In this document: positions 33,731-42,842 of the stretch, one piece after another
Layout: each line of letters opens with the position of its first letter
Position numbering within the stretch: position 1 is the first letter of the stretch
Assembly (NCBI GenBank): GCA_963747535.1
Contig: CAVVFX010000006.1
Coordinates: 496,001 to 560,000 of the forward strand
Direction: 5' to 3'
DNA length: 64,000 nucleotides
DNA from: CAVVFX01 sp963747535
GTDB lineage: Bacteria > Acidobacteriota > Terriglobia > Bryobacterales > Bryobacteraceae
The notes under the pieces: model-generated
The model's input: only the letters and a program-made list of their open reading frames with translations
What the model was told of the DNA's origin: nothing
Databases searched by the model: none
Made by a program: the position numbers and the translations under genes

Positions 33731-34162
33731 TCACTCGCCCAGAAGCGCCAGAAGCCGCCCAGAAACCACGGCTGCCGTGGAATTATCCGGAGTAATCACG
33801 AGGATGGTGTCGTCGCCCGCGATGGTGCCCAGCACTTCGGGCCACTCCTCGTTATCCAGGGCCACGGCGACTGAACTGGCGTGACCTGGCGCAGTCTTGA
33901 GCACCACCAGGTTCTGTGCGCTCTTCACGTCCTGCAGGAACTCGCCGGCCAGCAGTTCGAAATGCGGTCCGGACTCCCGGCCGATTTCGCGATACCCCTC
34001 GGGCGTCTTCGCCAGCCGCAGTTCCCGAACATCGCGCGACAGAGTCACCTGCGTGGCCTCGATGCCGACACCGCGCAGCAGCTTCGCCAGATCCTCCTGC
34101 GTGTGCACAGGATGAGCGCGTACCAGCTTAAGAATTTGTCCCTGGCGAAAGCTCTTGGTCAC
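33731..34162 (-). CDS. argR: Arginine repressor ArgR
   Basis: The 143-residue protein is the arginine-sensing repressor. The N-terminal winged helix has QVTLSRDVRELRLAKTP (recognition helix, about 38-54), and the C-terminal hexamer and arginine domain has GTIAGDDTILVITPD (about 112-126) with the Asp pair that binds arginine. Its start overlaps the argH stop by four bases (GTGA), so it is translated with argH. Twin ARG-box sites before argF (36748-36784) suggest that it represses argF-argH-argR and thus itself. Confidence 0.93.
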   Translation of the reverse strand: MTKSFRQGQILKLVRAHPVHTQEDLAKLLRGVGIEATQVTLSRDVRELRLAKTPEGYREIGRESGPHFELLAGEFLQDVKSAQNLVVLKTAPGHASSVAVALDNEEWPEVLGTIAGDDTILVITPDNSTAAVVSGRLLALLGE

Positions 34163-35568
34163 TTGGTACTGGCTTCCAGCCGGAGCGAATCCAGCAATGC
34201 CAGACGCGTCTTCAACATGGCTTGAACGTGCGCTGGGCCGGTGCCGCCGGGGATCTCCCGCGACTTCATGCCTTCCCGCGGATCCAGCAGCTTCGCGAGG
34301 ACCTGCGCGATCTCAGGAGTAAACTCGGGCGTGAATGCCTGCAAACTGTCCGCATTCCATTCCTGCGGATCCTTGCCCTCTTTCACGCTCTCCAGCACCA
34401 GCCGACCCACCAGCTTGTGCGCTTGGTGGAACGGGATTCCGCTCCGCGCCAGTGCTTCAGCCAGATCGGTCGCGACCACCCAACTCTCTTCCGTGTCGTT
34501 AAGCGGCGCCTGTGGATTCAAGACCACGGAGTCCGCTACTTCACGAGCCATCTCCAGAGAGCCAATCAACTGGTCTGCCGCATCGAACAGCGGCTCCTTG
34601 TCCTCCTGCATGTCGCGGTTGTAGGTCATGGGGAGACCTTTCATCGTGATCATCAAGGAATTGAGATCGCCGATCACGCGGCCGCACTTCCCGCGAATCA
34701 GTTCCAGGGAATCGGGATTCTTTTTCTGCGGCATCAGGCTCGACCCGCTGGTTACGCCGTCGCCCAGTTCGATCCAGTGAAACTCTTCGCTGGAGTAGAG
34801 GATCCAGTCCTCCGCGAGACGGCTGAGGTGCAGCATGGTGGTCGACGCGGCATAGAGGAAATCGAGGGCGAAATCGCGATCGGCGGAAACGTCCATGCTG
34901 TTGGCCGTGATGTCTTCGAAGTCGAGATCTTTGGCGATGGCGTGGCGATCCAGGTTGAAGCCGCTGCCGGCGAGTGCGCCCGATCCGAGCGGCATCTGAT
35001 TGGCCGCCCGCCGCGCATACGCGAAGCGGTGGTAGTCGCGCAGAAACATTTCGAAGTAGGCCAGCAGATAATGCGGCCATAGGACCGCCTGTGCGCGCCG
35101 CATGTGGGTGTAACCCGGGACTACTGCGTCCGGATATTTTGCGCCCAGTTGGAGCAGCGCGGACATGAAGTCGACCAGCAAAGCCCGAACATAATCGCAA
35201 ACTCCCCGCAGCCAGAGTCGGGTATCGAGCGATACCTGCTCATTGCGGCTCCGGCCGGTATGGATCTTGTCCGCAACGGCGCCGGCTTTCTCTTTCAGCT
35301 TGCGAATGACCAGCGTGTGGACATCTTCGTCGGACGCGCCTTCGAAGAAGCCCTGGTCCCGTGATTCATCGCGGATCGCATCGAAAGCGGCGACGATCTG
35401 CGCTCGTTCCCCGGCTGTCAGGATCTGCGCACGTTCCAAAGCGCGAGCGAAAGCTTGTGAACCGCGCACGTCGGCATCGAGCAGCCGCCGGTCGAAGTGC
35501 AGGGAGCCCGAAAAGCGCTCGAATATTTCCGATGGCCCAGTCTCAAATCGTCCACCCCAAAGTTTCAT
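34159..35568 (-). CDS. argH: Argininosuccinate lyase
   Basis: The 469-residue enzyme splits argininosuccinate into arginine and fumarate, the last step of arginine synthesis. The signature loop GSSLMPQKKNPD (about 276-287) with its catalytic Ser is intact, as are the opening MKLWGGRFETGPSEIF and HTGRSRNEQV near 103. The length is normal. It lies in the argG-argF-argH-argR order; a 160-base fold-back element separates it from argF. Confidence 0.97.
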   Translation of the reverse strand: MKLWGGRFETGPSEIFERFSGSLHFDRRLLDADVRGSQAFARALERAQILTAGERAQIVAAFDAIRDESRDQGFFEGASDEDVHTLVIRKLKEKAGAVADKIHTGRSRNEQVSLDTRLWLRGVCDYVRALLVDFMSALLQLGAKYPDAVVPGYTHMRRAQAVLWPHYLLAYFEMFLRDYHRFAYARRAANQMPLGSGALAGSGFNLDRHAIAKDLDFEDITANSMDVSADRDFALDFLYAASTTMLHLSRLAEDWILYSSEEFHWIELGDGVTSGSSLMPQKKNPDSLELIRGKCGRVIGDLNSLMITMKGLPMTYNRDMQEDKEPLFDAADQLIGSLEMAREVADSVVLNPQAPLNDTEESWVVATDLAEALARSGIPFHQAHKLVGRLVLESVKEGKDPQEWNADSLQAFTPEFTPEIAQVLAKLLDPREGMKSREIPGGTGPAHVQAMLKTRLALLDSLRLEASTK

Positions 35569-35613
35569 AGTCCGTGAGACAGAGTTTAAGAGCGACAGGC
35601 GAAAGCTGGCAAA

Positions 35614-35774
35614 ACCCGAGGGCCGCAGGGATGAACGCAGATGAACGCAGATAAAACAAGTGCCTTCGTCTGGGGCTTGCTCAACTTATTGCAAATACCT
35701 CTGTCCGTCTGTCTTTCCCTTTCGCTTGTTCTTTATCTGCGTTGATCGGCGTTCATCCCCGCGGCCTTGGGTTC
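35614..35774. repeat. Fold-back (MITE-like) inverted repeat between argF and argH
   Basis: The left arm (about 35614-35660) and right arm (about 35725-35774) are imperfect inverted repeats of some 45 bases. Core pieces are GGCCGCAGGGATGAACGC and AACGCAGATAAA on the left, with TTTATCTGCGTT and GCGTTCATCCCCGCGGCC on the right. The left arm also holds the direct repeat ATGAACGCAG twice. The right arm ends four bases before the argF stop. No open frame is inside, so it is a non-autonomous element or a large processing hairpin. Confidence 0.7.
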
Positions 35775-35777
35775 TGC

Positions 35778-36734
35778 TTACCGCGCCCGATGTCCCAGCA
35801 ACGCGATCATCAGCGCTTTCTGCGCGTGCAGCCGGTTTTCCGCCTGGTCGAACACAATGGACTGCCTGGACTCGATCACCTCGTCGGTAACCTCTTCGCC
35901 GCGCGTGGCCGGCAGGCAGTGCATGAACACGGCTGAGGGATCGGCGTGTTTCATCAGCGCCGCGTTCACCTGGTACTCGCGGAATGCCGTGTTGCGCATC
36001 GACGTCTCGGCTTCCCAGCCCATGCTCACCCAAACGTCGGTATAAACCGCGTTGGCCCCCTTAACCCCCGATACCGGGTCGTGACTCAGGCTGATCGATC
36101 CGCCCGAATTGGCGGCAAAAGTCTGCGCCGCCGCGAGGATCTCCGGATTCGGCAGATAGCCCGAAGGCGTAACAAAAGAAAAATGCACGCCCAGCCGGGA
36201 CAGGCATAGCATCAGTGAATGCGAAACATTATTCCCATCTCCCACGAACGCCACTTTCAGCTTGCGCAAATCCCCGAAACGCTCGCGTAGGGTTTGGGTG
36301 TCTGCCAGCGCCTGGCACGGATGATAAAGATCGCTGAGCGCGTTGATCACGGGCACTGACGACCATTTCGCCAGTTCGTCCAGCGTGGTCTGCTTGAACG
36401 TGCGGGCGACGATTCCGCCGGTCCAGCGCTCAAAATTCCGTGCGATGTCCTTCAAGGGCTCGCGCCCGCCAATCGGACCGTCGTACTGAATCGGATGCCC
36501 ACCAAGCTGGTGGATCCCGATCTCAAAGGTGCATCGCGTACGCAGCGAAGGCTTTTCAAACATCAGCACCACGGATTGTCCGCTTAGAGTGCCGGCATAT
36601 TCCCTCGGGCGAAGCTTTACATCGTCGGCCAGGTCGAGCAGTGAGACCAGATCATCCGTACGGATATCGGTGTCGCGCAGGTAATCGGTGGCCTCAAGGC
36701 GGGAGGAGCGGATAGTAGCGACGGAGCCATGCAT
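35778..36734 (-). CDS. argF: Ornithine carbamoyltransferase
   Basis: The 318-residue enzyme joins carbamoyl phosphate and ornithine to citrulline. The carbamoyl-phosphate site SLRTRCTFE (about 58-66), HPCQALADTQ (about 143) and MHCLPATRG (about 272) are all present, the last two marking ornithine (not aspartate) use. The length is normal. It follows argG by 41 bases on the minus strand, and these bases carry twin ARG boxes, so argF can start its own transcript under ArgR control. Confidence 0.95.
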   Translation of the reverse strand: MHGSVATIRSSRLEATDYLRDTDIRTDDLVSLLDLADDVKLRPREYAGTLSGQSVVLMFEKPSLRTRCTFEIGIHQLGGHPIQYDGPIGGREPLKDIARNFERWTGGIVARTFKQTTLDELAKWSSVPVINALSDLYHPCQALADTQTLRERFGDLRKLKVAFVGDGNNVSHSLMLCLSRLGVHFSFVTPSGYLPNPEILAAAQTFAANSGGSISLSHDPVSGVKGANAVYTDVWVSMGWEAETSMRNTAFREYQVNAALMKHADPSAVFMHCLPATRGEEVTDEVIESRQSIVFDQAENRLHAQKALMIALLGHRAR

Positions 36735-36747
36735 AATTAGACCTCGA

Positions 36748-36784
36748 CTGAATGTTTATTCAGCCTAATGAATAATTACACATT
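36748..36784 (-). promoter_or_regulatory. Twin ARG boxes (ArgR operator) before argF
   Basis: CTGAAT-GTTT-ATTCAG (36748-36763) is a perfect palindrome and fits the ARG-box core TGAAT-N4-ATTCA. A second, weaker box TGAAT-AATT-ACACA starts at 36769, 20 bases on, about the spacing of paired ARG boxes in other bacteria. The second box overlaps the argG stop. The first lies 14 bases upstream of the argF ATG, so bound ArgR would block argF initiation. Confidence 0.75.
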
Positions 36785-38156
36785 CGGGTGTTCGGCGTCA
36801 ACCTGCTTCTCGTCCTCGCTCTTTACGGCGCCGTCGGAAAGCAGGGACATCGAACTTCCGCTCGCCGGCCCCAGCAGACCCGTTTTCATATAGAGCAACA
36901 ACTTATCCCTCGTATCGGTGATGTCGAGGTGCCGCATGGTGAGCTGCCCGATTCGATCCTGCGGCGAGAATGCCGATTCACCTTTCTCCATGGTCAGCCG
37001 CTCCGGCTTGTAAGTGAGGTTCGGGCTGGTGGTGTCGAGAATCGAGTAGTCGTTCCCGCGCCGGAGTTCAAGCGTTACCTCGCCGGTGATCGCGCGCGCA
37101 ATCCACCGCTGGGCGGTTTCCCGGAGCATCATGGCCTGCGGATCGAACCAGCGTCCCTGATAAAGCAGGCGGCCGAGCCGGAGTCCGTTGATGCGGTACT
37201 GTTCGATGGTGTCTTCGTTGTGGATGCCGGTGACCAGGCGCTCGTAGCCGATGAAGAGCAGCGCGAGCCCCGGCGCTTCGTAGATGCCGCGGCTCTTGGC
37301 TTCGATAATGCGGTTTTCAATCTGATCGGACATGCCCAGCCCGTGCCGGCCGCCGATGGCGTTGGCCGCGAGTACGAGTTGCACGGGATCGTCATAGGTA
37401 ACGGCATTGAGCGCGACCGGCTGGCCTTCTTCGAAGCGAATCGTGATCTCTTCCGGTTTAATAGCCACGTTCTCGCGCCAGAAAGCCACTCCCATGATCG
37501 GCTCGACAATTTTGACGCCCTTGTCGAGATGTTCCAGATCCTTGGCTTCGTGAGTAGCGCCCCAGATATTGGAGTCGGTCGAGTACGCCTTCTCGACGCT
37601 CATCTTGTACGTGAGACCATGCTGCAGCATGTACTCAGACATTTCCTTGCGTCCGCCGAGCTCATCGATGAACGTCTGATCGAGCCAGGGCTTGTAGATG
37701 CGAAGAGCGGGGTTCGCCAGCAGGCCATAGCGATAGAAACGCTCGATATCATTGCCCTTTGAAAGTGCTGCCGTCGCCCCAGATGTGGACGTCGTCCTCC
37801 TTCATGGCCGTGACCAGCATCGTGCCGGTTACCGCGCGGCCGATGGGTGTGGTATTGAAGTAGTGGACGCCGGCGGTGGAGATATGGAAGGCTCCGGACT
37901 GCAGTGCCGCGATGCCCTCCGCCACGAGTTGTTTACGGCAGTCGATGAGACGAGCCTGTTCGGCCCCGTAGAGCAGGGCGCGGCGGGGGATCTCGTCGTA
38001 GTCGGGCTCGTCTGGCTGGCCGAGATTGGCCGTGTAGGAATATGGAATGGCGCCCTTGGCGCGCATCCAGTGAATGGCGGCACTCGTGTCGAGTCCGCCG
38101 GAGAAAGCCAACCCGACTTTTTCGCCCGCAGGCAGGTTCTGAAGAATATTTCCCAT
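36776..38156 (-). pseudogene. argG: Argininosuccinate synthase, interrupted by a one-base frameshift
   Basis: The enzyme joins citrulline and aspartate with ATP. The first frame (38156-37749, 135 residues) has the ATP motif FSGGLDTSA and ends early after GDGSTFKGQ. The rest continues in another frame from NDIERFYRYGLLANP at about 37753 to 36776 and includes GGRHGLGMSDQIENR and TYKPERLTMEKGES. The shift is explained by one extra base in a G-run (GGGC in place of GGC; CCC at 37755-37757 on the plus strand). Every other part is well conserved, so this may be a sequencing error or a very recent mutation. It is the long argG type of about 447 residues. It is first in the arginine cluster. Confidence 0.9.
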
Positions 38157-38229
38157 TGCTCAGAATAGCGCGCCGCAGGGTCGCGTGCGGCAGCCGATGG
38201 CCTGCCCACCACAACCGTTTCGCGCTACT

Positions 38230-38619
38230 TCAGGGGAACAGCTTGGAGCAGGCGTCATCCTTGCAGGTGACTTCCCGCCTTGGATGATGGAGGTGGCAAA
38301 ACGGAGACGGCTCGCCGGTCTGATAGAGCATCGTGGCGTGTGCCAGTGTTTCTATATTCTCGAAGGGCTTCCCGCTGAGAACAAAATCAGCGAAAGTCTG
38401 GAGCAGCGTCACATAGCGCGCGCGAGCCTGCTCCTCCCTAAGCTTTGCCATCTGGACAGGATGATTGGAACCAGCGGAATCACCCCGAAGTTCTACGGTG
38501 GCGTCGTAGCTCTGTTTGGCGTGCCAGTAATCTACCGCTGCCTCGTCGAGCGCGATTCTTAGTTGACGCTCCAACCCAGACCGTTGGTCAAACAACACCT
38601 TGTTTAGCTTAGAACACAT
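38230..38619 (-). CDS. Small hypothetical protein, helical with Cys/His tail
   Basis: The 129-residue protein is not recognised. Residues 5-100 are mostly helical and charged, probably a helical bundle or coiled coil, and the last 25 residues hold CHLHHPRREVTCKDDACSK, a cluster of Cys and His that could bind a metal. No signal peptide is seen. A strong promoter with an overlapping inverted repeat lies upstream (38710-38752), which suggests that the gene is expressed and controlled on its own. It ends 73 bases before argG begins, on the same strand. Confidence 0.55.
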   Translation of the reverse strand: MCSKLNKVLFDQRSGLERQLRIALDEAAVDYWHAKQSYDATVELRGDSAGSNHPVQMAKLREEQARARYVTLLQTFADFVLSGKPFENIETLAHATMLYQTGEPSPFCHLHHPRREVTCKDDACSKLFP

Positions 38620-38709
38620 GATTTCCCCCGGTTTTCGATACGTTGCCTCGCGCAGAATCTTTGTTCCGCTTGGAGACGATACGGCAACCCGCTAAGGATT
38701 GCCATTTGT

Positions 38710-38752
38710 ATTACTACTAACCTTATTATTCTAGTAATAGTACGTTTGTCAA
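38710..38752 (-). promoter_or_regulatory. Promoter with overlapping inverted repeat
   Basis: On the minus strand TTGACA (38752-38747) is followed after 17 bases by ATAATA (38729-38724). The arms ATTACTA (38710-38716) and TAGTAAT (38732-38738) flank the -10 region and could bind a repressor. The gene at 38619 begins about 90 bases downstream. The remaining gap up to 39007 holds nothing else that I can support. Confidence 0.6.
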
Positions 38753-39007
38753 CATCGAATACGCTGTAAGGCAAAAACTATGTGTACGGATTAGCTCATT
38801 GGATGACAAGTGTATAGCGCCAGATTGAGCTGTACCCGAGCAGGGGAGGCCGTACGAAGCGAATTCTTGGCGGGAAACGGGAGTTTGCGCCGGATGCTCG
38901 GCGTGCTGGGAGAACCGAACTGTATGACCGATTCGATGCGCTCGCGACCGTTAAGGGTCGGCGCGTTCCATTGTGAGAATACCGGGTCGCACTTATGAAA
39001 TGGTCTA

Positions 39008-40312
39008 CTAAGCAATCAGTTCCCGGACCGGTTCACCAGTTCGATCGTCCAGTGAATTGGCAATCTTTATCGGTCTTCCGATGGGACTCATATATTCTCG
39101 CGTCCAGTCAATTCCAAGCGTCTTGTAGATCGTCGCGTACAGATCGCCCATCGAAACCACGTGGTCGGCGACGTTGGCGCCTTTTTCATCACTTGTTCCA
39201 ACCACCTGGCCGGTCTTGATTCCTGCACCGGCCAGCGCCATCGACCAGCAGTTTGGCCAGTGATCGCGACCAAGATTCGGATTGATGATCGGTGTCCGGC
39301 CGAATTCGCCCATGGCTATCACCAGCGTGGTGGACAGCAGGCCCCGCTCGTCGAGATCGTCAATGAGCGCCGTCAGTGTGCGATCGAGGGGCGGCGTCAA
39401 CTTGTCGCGATGGATCTTGTCGTTGTCACTGTGGGTGTCCCAGGAGTTGGCGTGATATCCGGCGGCCGTGACAAACCGGCTACCGGCTTCTACCAGGCGA
39501 CGGGCCAGCAATGCCGACTGGCCGACCGGATCTTTGCCATATTTCTCTTTCGTCTTGTCCGATTCTTTGGAAAGATCGAATGCGTCGCGAACAGCGGGCG
39601 TCAGCAGCATCTTCCAGGCTTGTGCGGTGAAAGAGTCCACGTTTGCGTGATCAGCGGTTTCATTCAGAGAGCGATACTGATGGTCGACCACGTTCAGGAA
39701 AGCTGAACGGCTCTCCACCGCCGCCTGCGAAACCGTCTTGGGAAGGCTCAGGTCCGTTACCTCGAAGTTCGGCCGGCTGGGATCAGGAATGCACATGGGA
39801 TCATAGTCGCCCCCGAGGAATGCGGCGCGGAAGTAGTCTTCGTATTGGCGGCCCTTGTCCCACTTGGGCACCAGGACATGCGCGGGAACAGCGTTGCGAG
39901 GGCCGAGTTCCTTGGTGATGATGGAACCAAAACTCGGGAATTGCATCGCCGGATTGATCTCATGCCCCGTGATGGCATAGTGGGTTGCCTGGGGATGATC
40001 GATGCCGCGCGTGTGCATTGAGCGGACCAACGCGATCTTGTCCATCCTCCTGGCGATTTTCGGCAGCAGTTCCGAGACCTGTATGCCAGGAACGTTGGTG
40101 GAGATGGGCTTGAAGTTACTGTTGGGTTTCGGATCCCAGGTATCGATGTGGCTGGGTCCGCCCTCAAGCCAGAATAAGATGACCGAATTCGCCTTGGCGC
40201 CATTGGGAGCCTCCACCGAGGCCGCCCGCAGATAGTCGCTCAAAGTGAGACCGAGGAATCCGAGCGAGCCGGCGTTCAGGAACTCGCGGCGGGAACTGAA
40301 GTGTTTAGCCAT
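39008..40312 (-). CDS. DUF1501 family exported protein
   Basis: The 434-residue protein is of the DUF1501 family, a sulfatase- or phosphatase-like fold found in planctomycetes and acidobacteria. The N-terminus has a twin-arginine signal (SSRREFLNAG, then a hydrophobic stretch), so it is exported folded. Typical segments are LFWLEGGPSHIDTWDPKPN near 46, RSMHTRGIDHPQATHY near 97 and GEFGRTPIINP near 345. Function is unproven. It is the last of three genes on the minus strand, after a DUF1549/DUF1553 protein and a PPC-domain protein, a set often found together and thought to act on polysaccharides outside the cytosol. The spacing to the preceding gene is 16 bases. Confidence 0.9.
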   Translation of the reverse strand: MAKHFSSRREFLNAGSLGFLGLTLSDYLRAASVEAPNGAKANSVILFWLEGGPSHIDTWDPKPNSNFKPISTNVPGIQVSELLPKIARRMDKIALVRSMHTRGIDHPQATHYAITGHEINPAMQFPSFGSIITKELGPRNAVPAHVLVPKWDKGRQYEDYFRAAFLGGDYDPMCIPDPSRPNFEVTDLSLPKTVSQAAVESRSAFLNVVDHQYRSLNETADHANVDSFTAQAWKMLLTPAVRDAFDLSKESDKTKEKYGKDPVGQSALLARRLVEAGSRFVTAAGYHANSWDTHSDNDKIHRDKLTPPLDRTLTALIDDLDERGLLSTTLVIAMGEFGRTPIINPNLGRDHWPNCWSMALAGAGIKTGQVVGTSDEKGANVADHVVSMGDLYATIYKTLGIDWTREYMSPIGRPIKIANSLDDRTGEPVRELIA

Positions 40313-40328
40313 TTTTTCTCTCCCTTAA

Positions 40329-42842
40329 TTAATGATTCTCGGCAAATTCGCGGGAGCTGATTACAGCCCACACAAATTCACGTAGTCCTGTTTCACGGTC
40401 GGCGCGCGCTGCGAGCACCCGCTCGAGCGCCTGCGTCTCTTCGGGGGACGGGAACCGGCTCAGCGCGGCCAGATAGAACTCTTCAAAGATCTGCGCATCG
40501 GTCGCGCCCGAGGCCAACAGTCGCGACAGGCGACTATCCTTCGAACTCAGCCGGTCAACATAGGTGGCTCCGGCCAGCGTGTGCAAGGCCTGGCTCAGAT
40601 TCGGGTGTCCGTTTCGCTCCGGGATCGCACCCCGGCTCGGGCGTCCATATAATTCGAGGAAGCGCGAGAAATACATGTCGGGATCTTTCAGATTTATTGC
40701 GCGCGTTCCGGCAGGGGCCTGCCCGACCGACCCATCTTCACTCACCGCGGTGGAGAATGTCTCGCAAACCCCCGTGACGTCGACCAGGGCGTCAAGGAGG
40801 ACCTCGGCATCCAGCGCGCGAGGCAGGGAGTGGGAGTAGTTTACGAGGTCGCCACGGTTCGAATCGTTCGAAACATTCGACAGCTGATAGGTCCGGGAGG
40901 TCACGATCGTCTTCATCAAATGGCGCAAGTCGTAATGATGTGCGCGAAAATCTTCGGCGAGTGCGGCTAGCAAAGCGGGATGCGTGGGAGGATTTGTGGA
41001 ACGAAAATCGTCGACCGGATCTACGATCCCGCGGCCGAAGAACTGGCCCCATATACGATTAACCGCCGCTTCCGCGAAATAGGGTTGCGCGGTCATCCAC
41101 CTGGCAAGTTCCCGGCGCGGGTTCGCATCCGGAGAAAGGTGAATGCGGGAACCGTCGAGCAGCGCAGGCTGCACCGGCAACTTGGTGCGAGGATTCAGGA
41201 CCTCGATCTTCCCACCGACGTCCTTCGAACTCAGGTCCATGTTGGTCGGATGGTCGAACACCACTGGCCCCATCTTGAAGAGCCGTCCGAAAAATGCGGT
41301 CATGCCCCAAAACTGATCCTGGCTCCAGTTTTCGTACGGATGATTGTGGCACTGCGCGCAATCCAGGCGACGTCCGAAGAACACACGGACCTCTTCTGCC
41401 ATGGTGTCGGAGGGCGGCCCGATGCGGTTGTACGGGAGGAAGTGGCGGGAGGCTGGATCGTATCCGTCCGCCGCAATACGTTCACGCGCGATCTCGTCGT
41501 ACGGGCGGTTCTTCTCGATTGCATCCCGAATCCACTCCCAGTACTCCTGGCTCCACTTGGGCGTCAGTCCATTCGCAAAGATGGCCACCCGGAAGATGTC
41601 GGAAAAGCGAAAAGTCCAGTAATCCACGAATTCAGGCGACGCGAGTAACGCGTCAACGACCTTTTCCCGCTTTTGCGGATCCTTGCTTGCAAGGAATTCC
41701 CGAGTGCGCTGCGGAGGCGGGAGAACACCCGTCAAATCGAGGCAGACACGGCGAAGGAACGCACCGTCACTGGCTAGCGCGGAAGGCGCAATGTGAAAAT
41801 CGCGAAGTTTCTTGAAGATGGGGTCATCGATGAAGTTCGCGCGCGGCGCCTCCGGATAATTGGGAATCGGCGGACCAATCACTCCGACTCCCGCGCTTGA
41901 AACCTGACCCGCGCCGCGAATCAAGACCGCGGTCTCACCCAACGCCTTTGCGCTCAAGACTCCATCAGCCGACACACTGGCAACATCCCCGTTGTTCATT
42001 GAATAGAGCACTTGCTGGGTAAAATCTTCGGTGCGCCCGTCGCTGAAATATGCCGTCACCAAAAGGTGGCGCCGGCCCTCCAAAGGCATGACAGCCAAAG
42101 ATGGGAAAGCCACCAGCCGTAGCAGTTTTGCCTCTTTGCTGCCGGTGTCGGCGCCGTAAGGAGCGCCGTCTTTGACCCACGCCAGAATAGCGCGATAGTC
42201 TTCGGAATCTTTTTCCAGGCGTTTGCCGCCGCCGTGCGGGAGCGTCATGGTTGGCTTTACCAACAGCAGACTGGCCTCCGGATTTTTGAGATCCACACGG
42301 GGAATCCGCTCGCCTTTCACCTCGGCTGTAAGGACCTGATACACCCCGCCCTTAGTAATCCAGTCGTAATCGTCTTTCGGATAGAGTGCATTTGACGAGA
42401 GTTTAAATCCGCCGCGACCTTTGGGGCTGCCGTGGCAGGCGGCCTGGTTACAGCCGCGCTTGGTGAGGATCCCGCCGATATCTCGGGGAAAGCTGAACGG
42501 TTGGGGGACTTGCGAGCCCTGGATACGTACGTGGGCCTGACCGGATACTCCCGCCGCGGGCAGGATCGCCGATACCACGAGCGAGCCATCCGCGACTGCG
42601 CTGAGACGGGCCGAACCTGCGAATTTCGCCAGCGCCGGATTCGAGACGCGCCAGTTCACTTCATCCGTTACGTCGCGTTCCGTGCCGTCGGAGTAAGAAG
42701 CCACGGCAACGAATTGTTGGGTTTTGCCTGCAAAAGTGATGCTCGCTTCGGAAGGCGCGATGGCAAGAGAAACAATCTTTGGGCCTGCCCACGTCGACTC
42801 AGCGAAGAGGCAAGCGGCGACAAATATTTTCTGTAATTTCAA
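40329..42842 (-). CDS. DUF1549/DUF1553 protein with Ig-like and heme-type motifs
   Basis: The 837-residue exported protein has a signal peptide (1-19), Ig-like domains (BIG2 type, about 25-105), a cytochrome-like motif with CNQAACHG near 130, a second Ig-like part (about 235-310), then DUF1549 (about 335-540) and DUF1553 (about 575-815). A CAQCH motif near 494 is another possible heme site. Such planctomycete-type proteins are of unknown role but occur with DUF1501 proteins. It starts with TTG inside the stop of the PPC gene (TTGA overlap), so the two are coupled. The length is normal for the family. Confidence 0.9.
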   Translation of the reverse strand: MKLQKIFVAACLFAESTWAGPKIVSLAIAPSEASITFAGKTQQFVAVASYSDGTERDVTDEVNWRVSNPALAKFAGSARLSAVADGSLVVSAILPAAGVSGQAHVRIQGSQVPQPFSFPRDIGGILTKRGCNQAACHGSPKGRGGFKLSSNALYPKDDYDWITKGGVYQVLTAEVKGERIPRVDLKNPEASLLLVKPTMTLPHGGGKRLEKDSEDYRAILAWVKDGAPYGADTGSKEAKLLRLVAFPSLAVMPLEGRRHLLVTAYFSDGRTEDFTQQVLYSMNNGDVASVSADGVLSAKALGETAVLIRGAGQVSSAGVGVIGPPIPNYPEAPRANFIDDPIFKKLRDFHIAPSALASDGAFLRRVCLDLTGVLPPPQRTREFLASKDPQKREKVVDALLASPEFVDYWTFRFSDIFRVAIFANGLTPKWSQEYWEWIRDAIEKNRPYDEIARERIAADGYDPASRHFLPYNRIGPPSDTMAEEVRVFFGRRLDCAQCHNHPYENWSQDQFWGMTAFFGRLFKMGPVVFDHPTNMDLSSKDVGGKIEVLNPRTKLPVQPALLDGSRIHLSPDANPRRELARWMTAQPYFAEAAVNRIWGQFFGRGIVDPVDDFRSTNPPTHPALLAALAEDFRAHHYDLRHLMKTIVTSRTYQLSNVSNDSNRGDLVNYSHSLPRALDAEVLLDALVDVTGVCETFSTAVSEDGSVGQAPAGTRAINLKDPDMYFSRFLELYGRPSRGAIPERNGHPNLSQALHTLAGATYVDRLSSKDSRLSRLLASGATDAQIFEEFYLAALSRFPSPEETQALERVLAARADRETGLREFVWAVISSREFAENH

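Noticed and set aside
37749..37762. Programmed frameshifting in argG
   Set aside because: A +1 shift would be needed and neither a known slippery signal nor a downstream structure is evident; argG is not known for programmed shifting. A plain one-base insertion or error is simpler.
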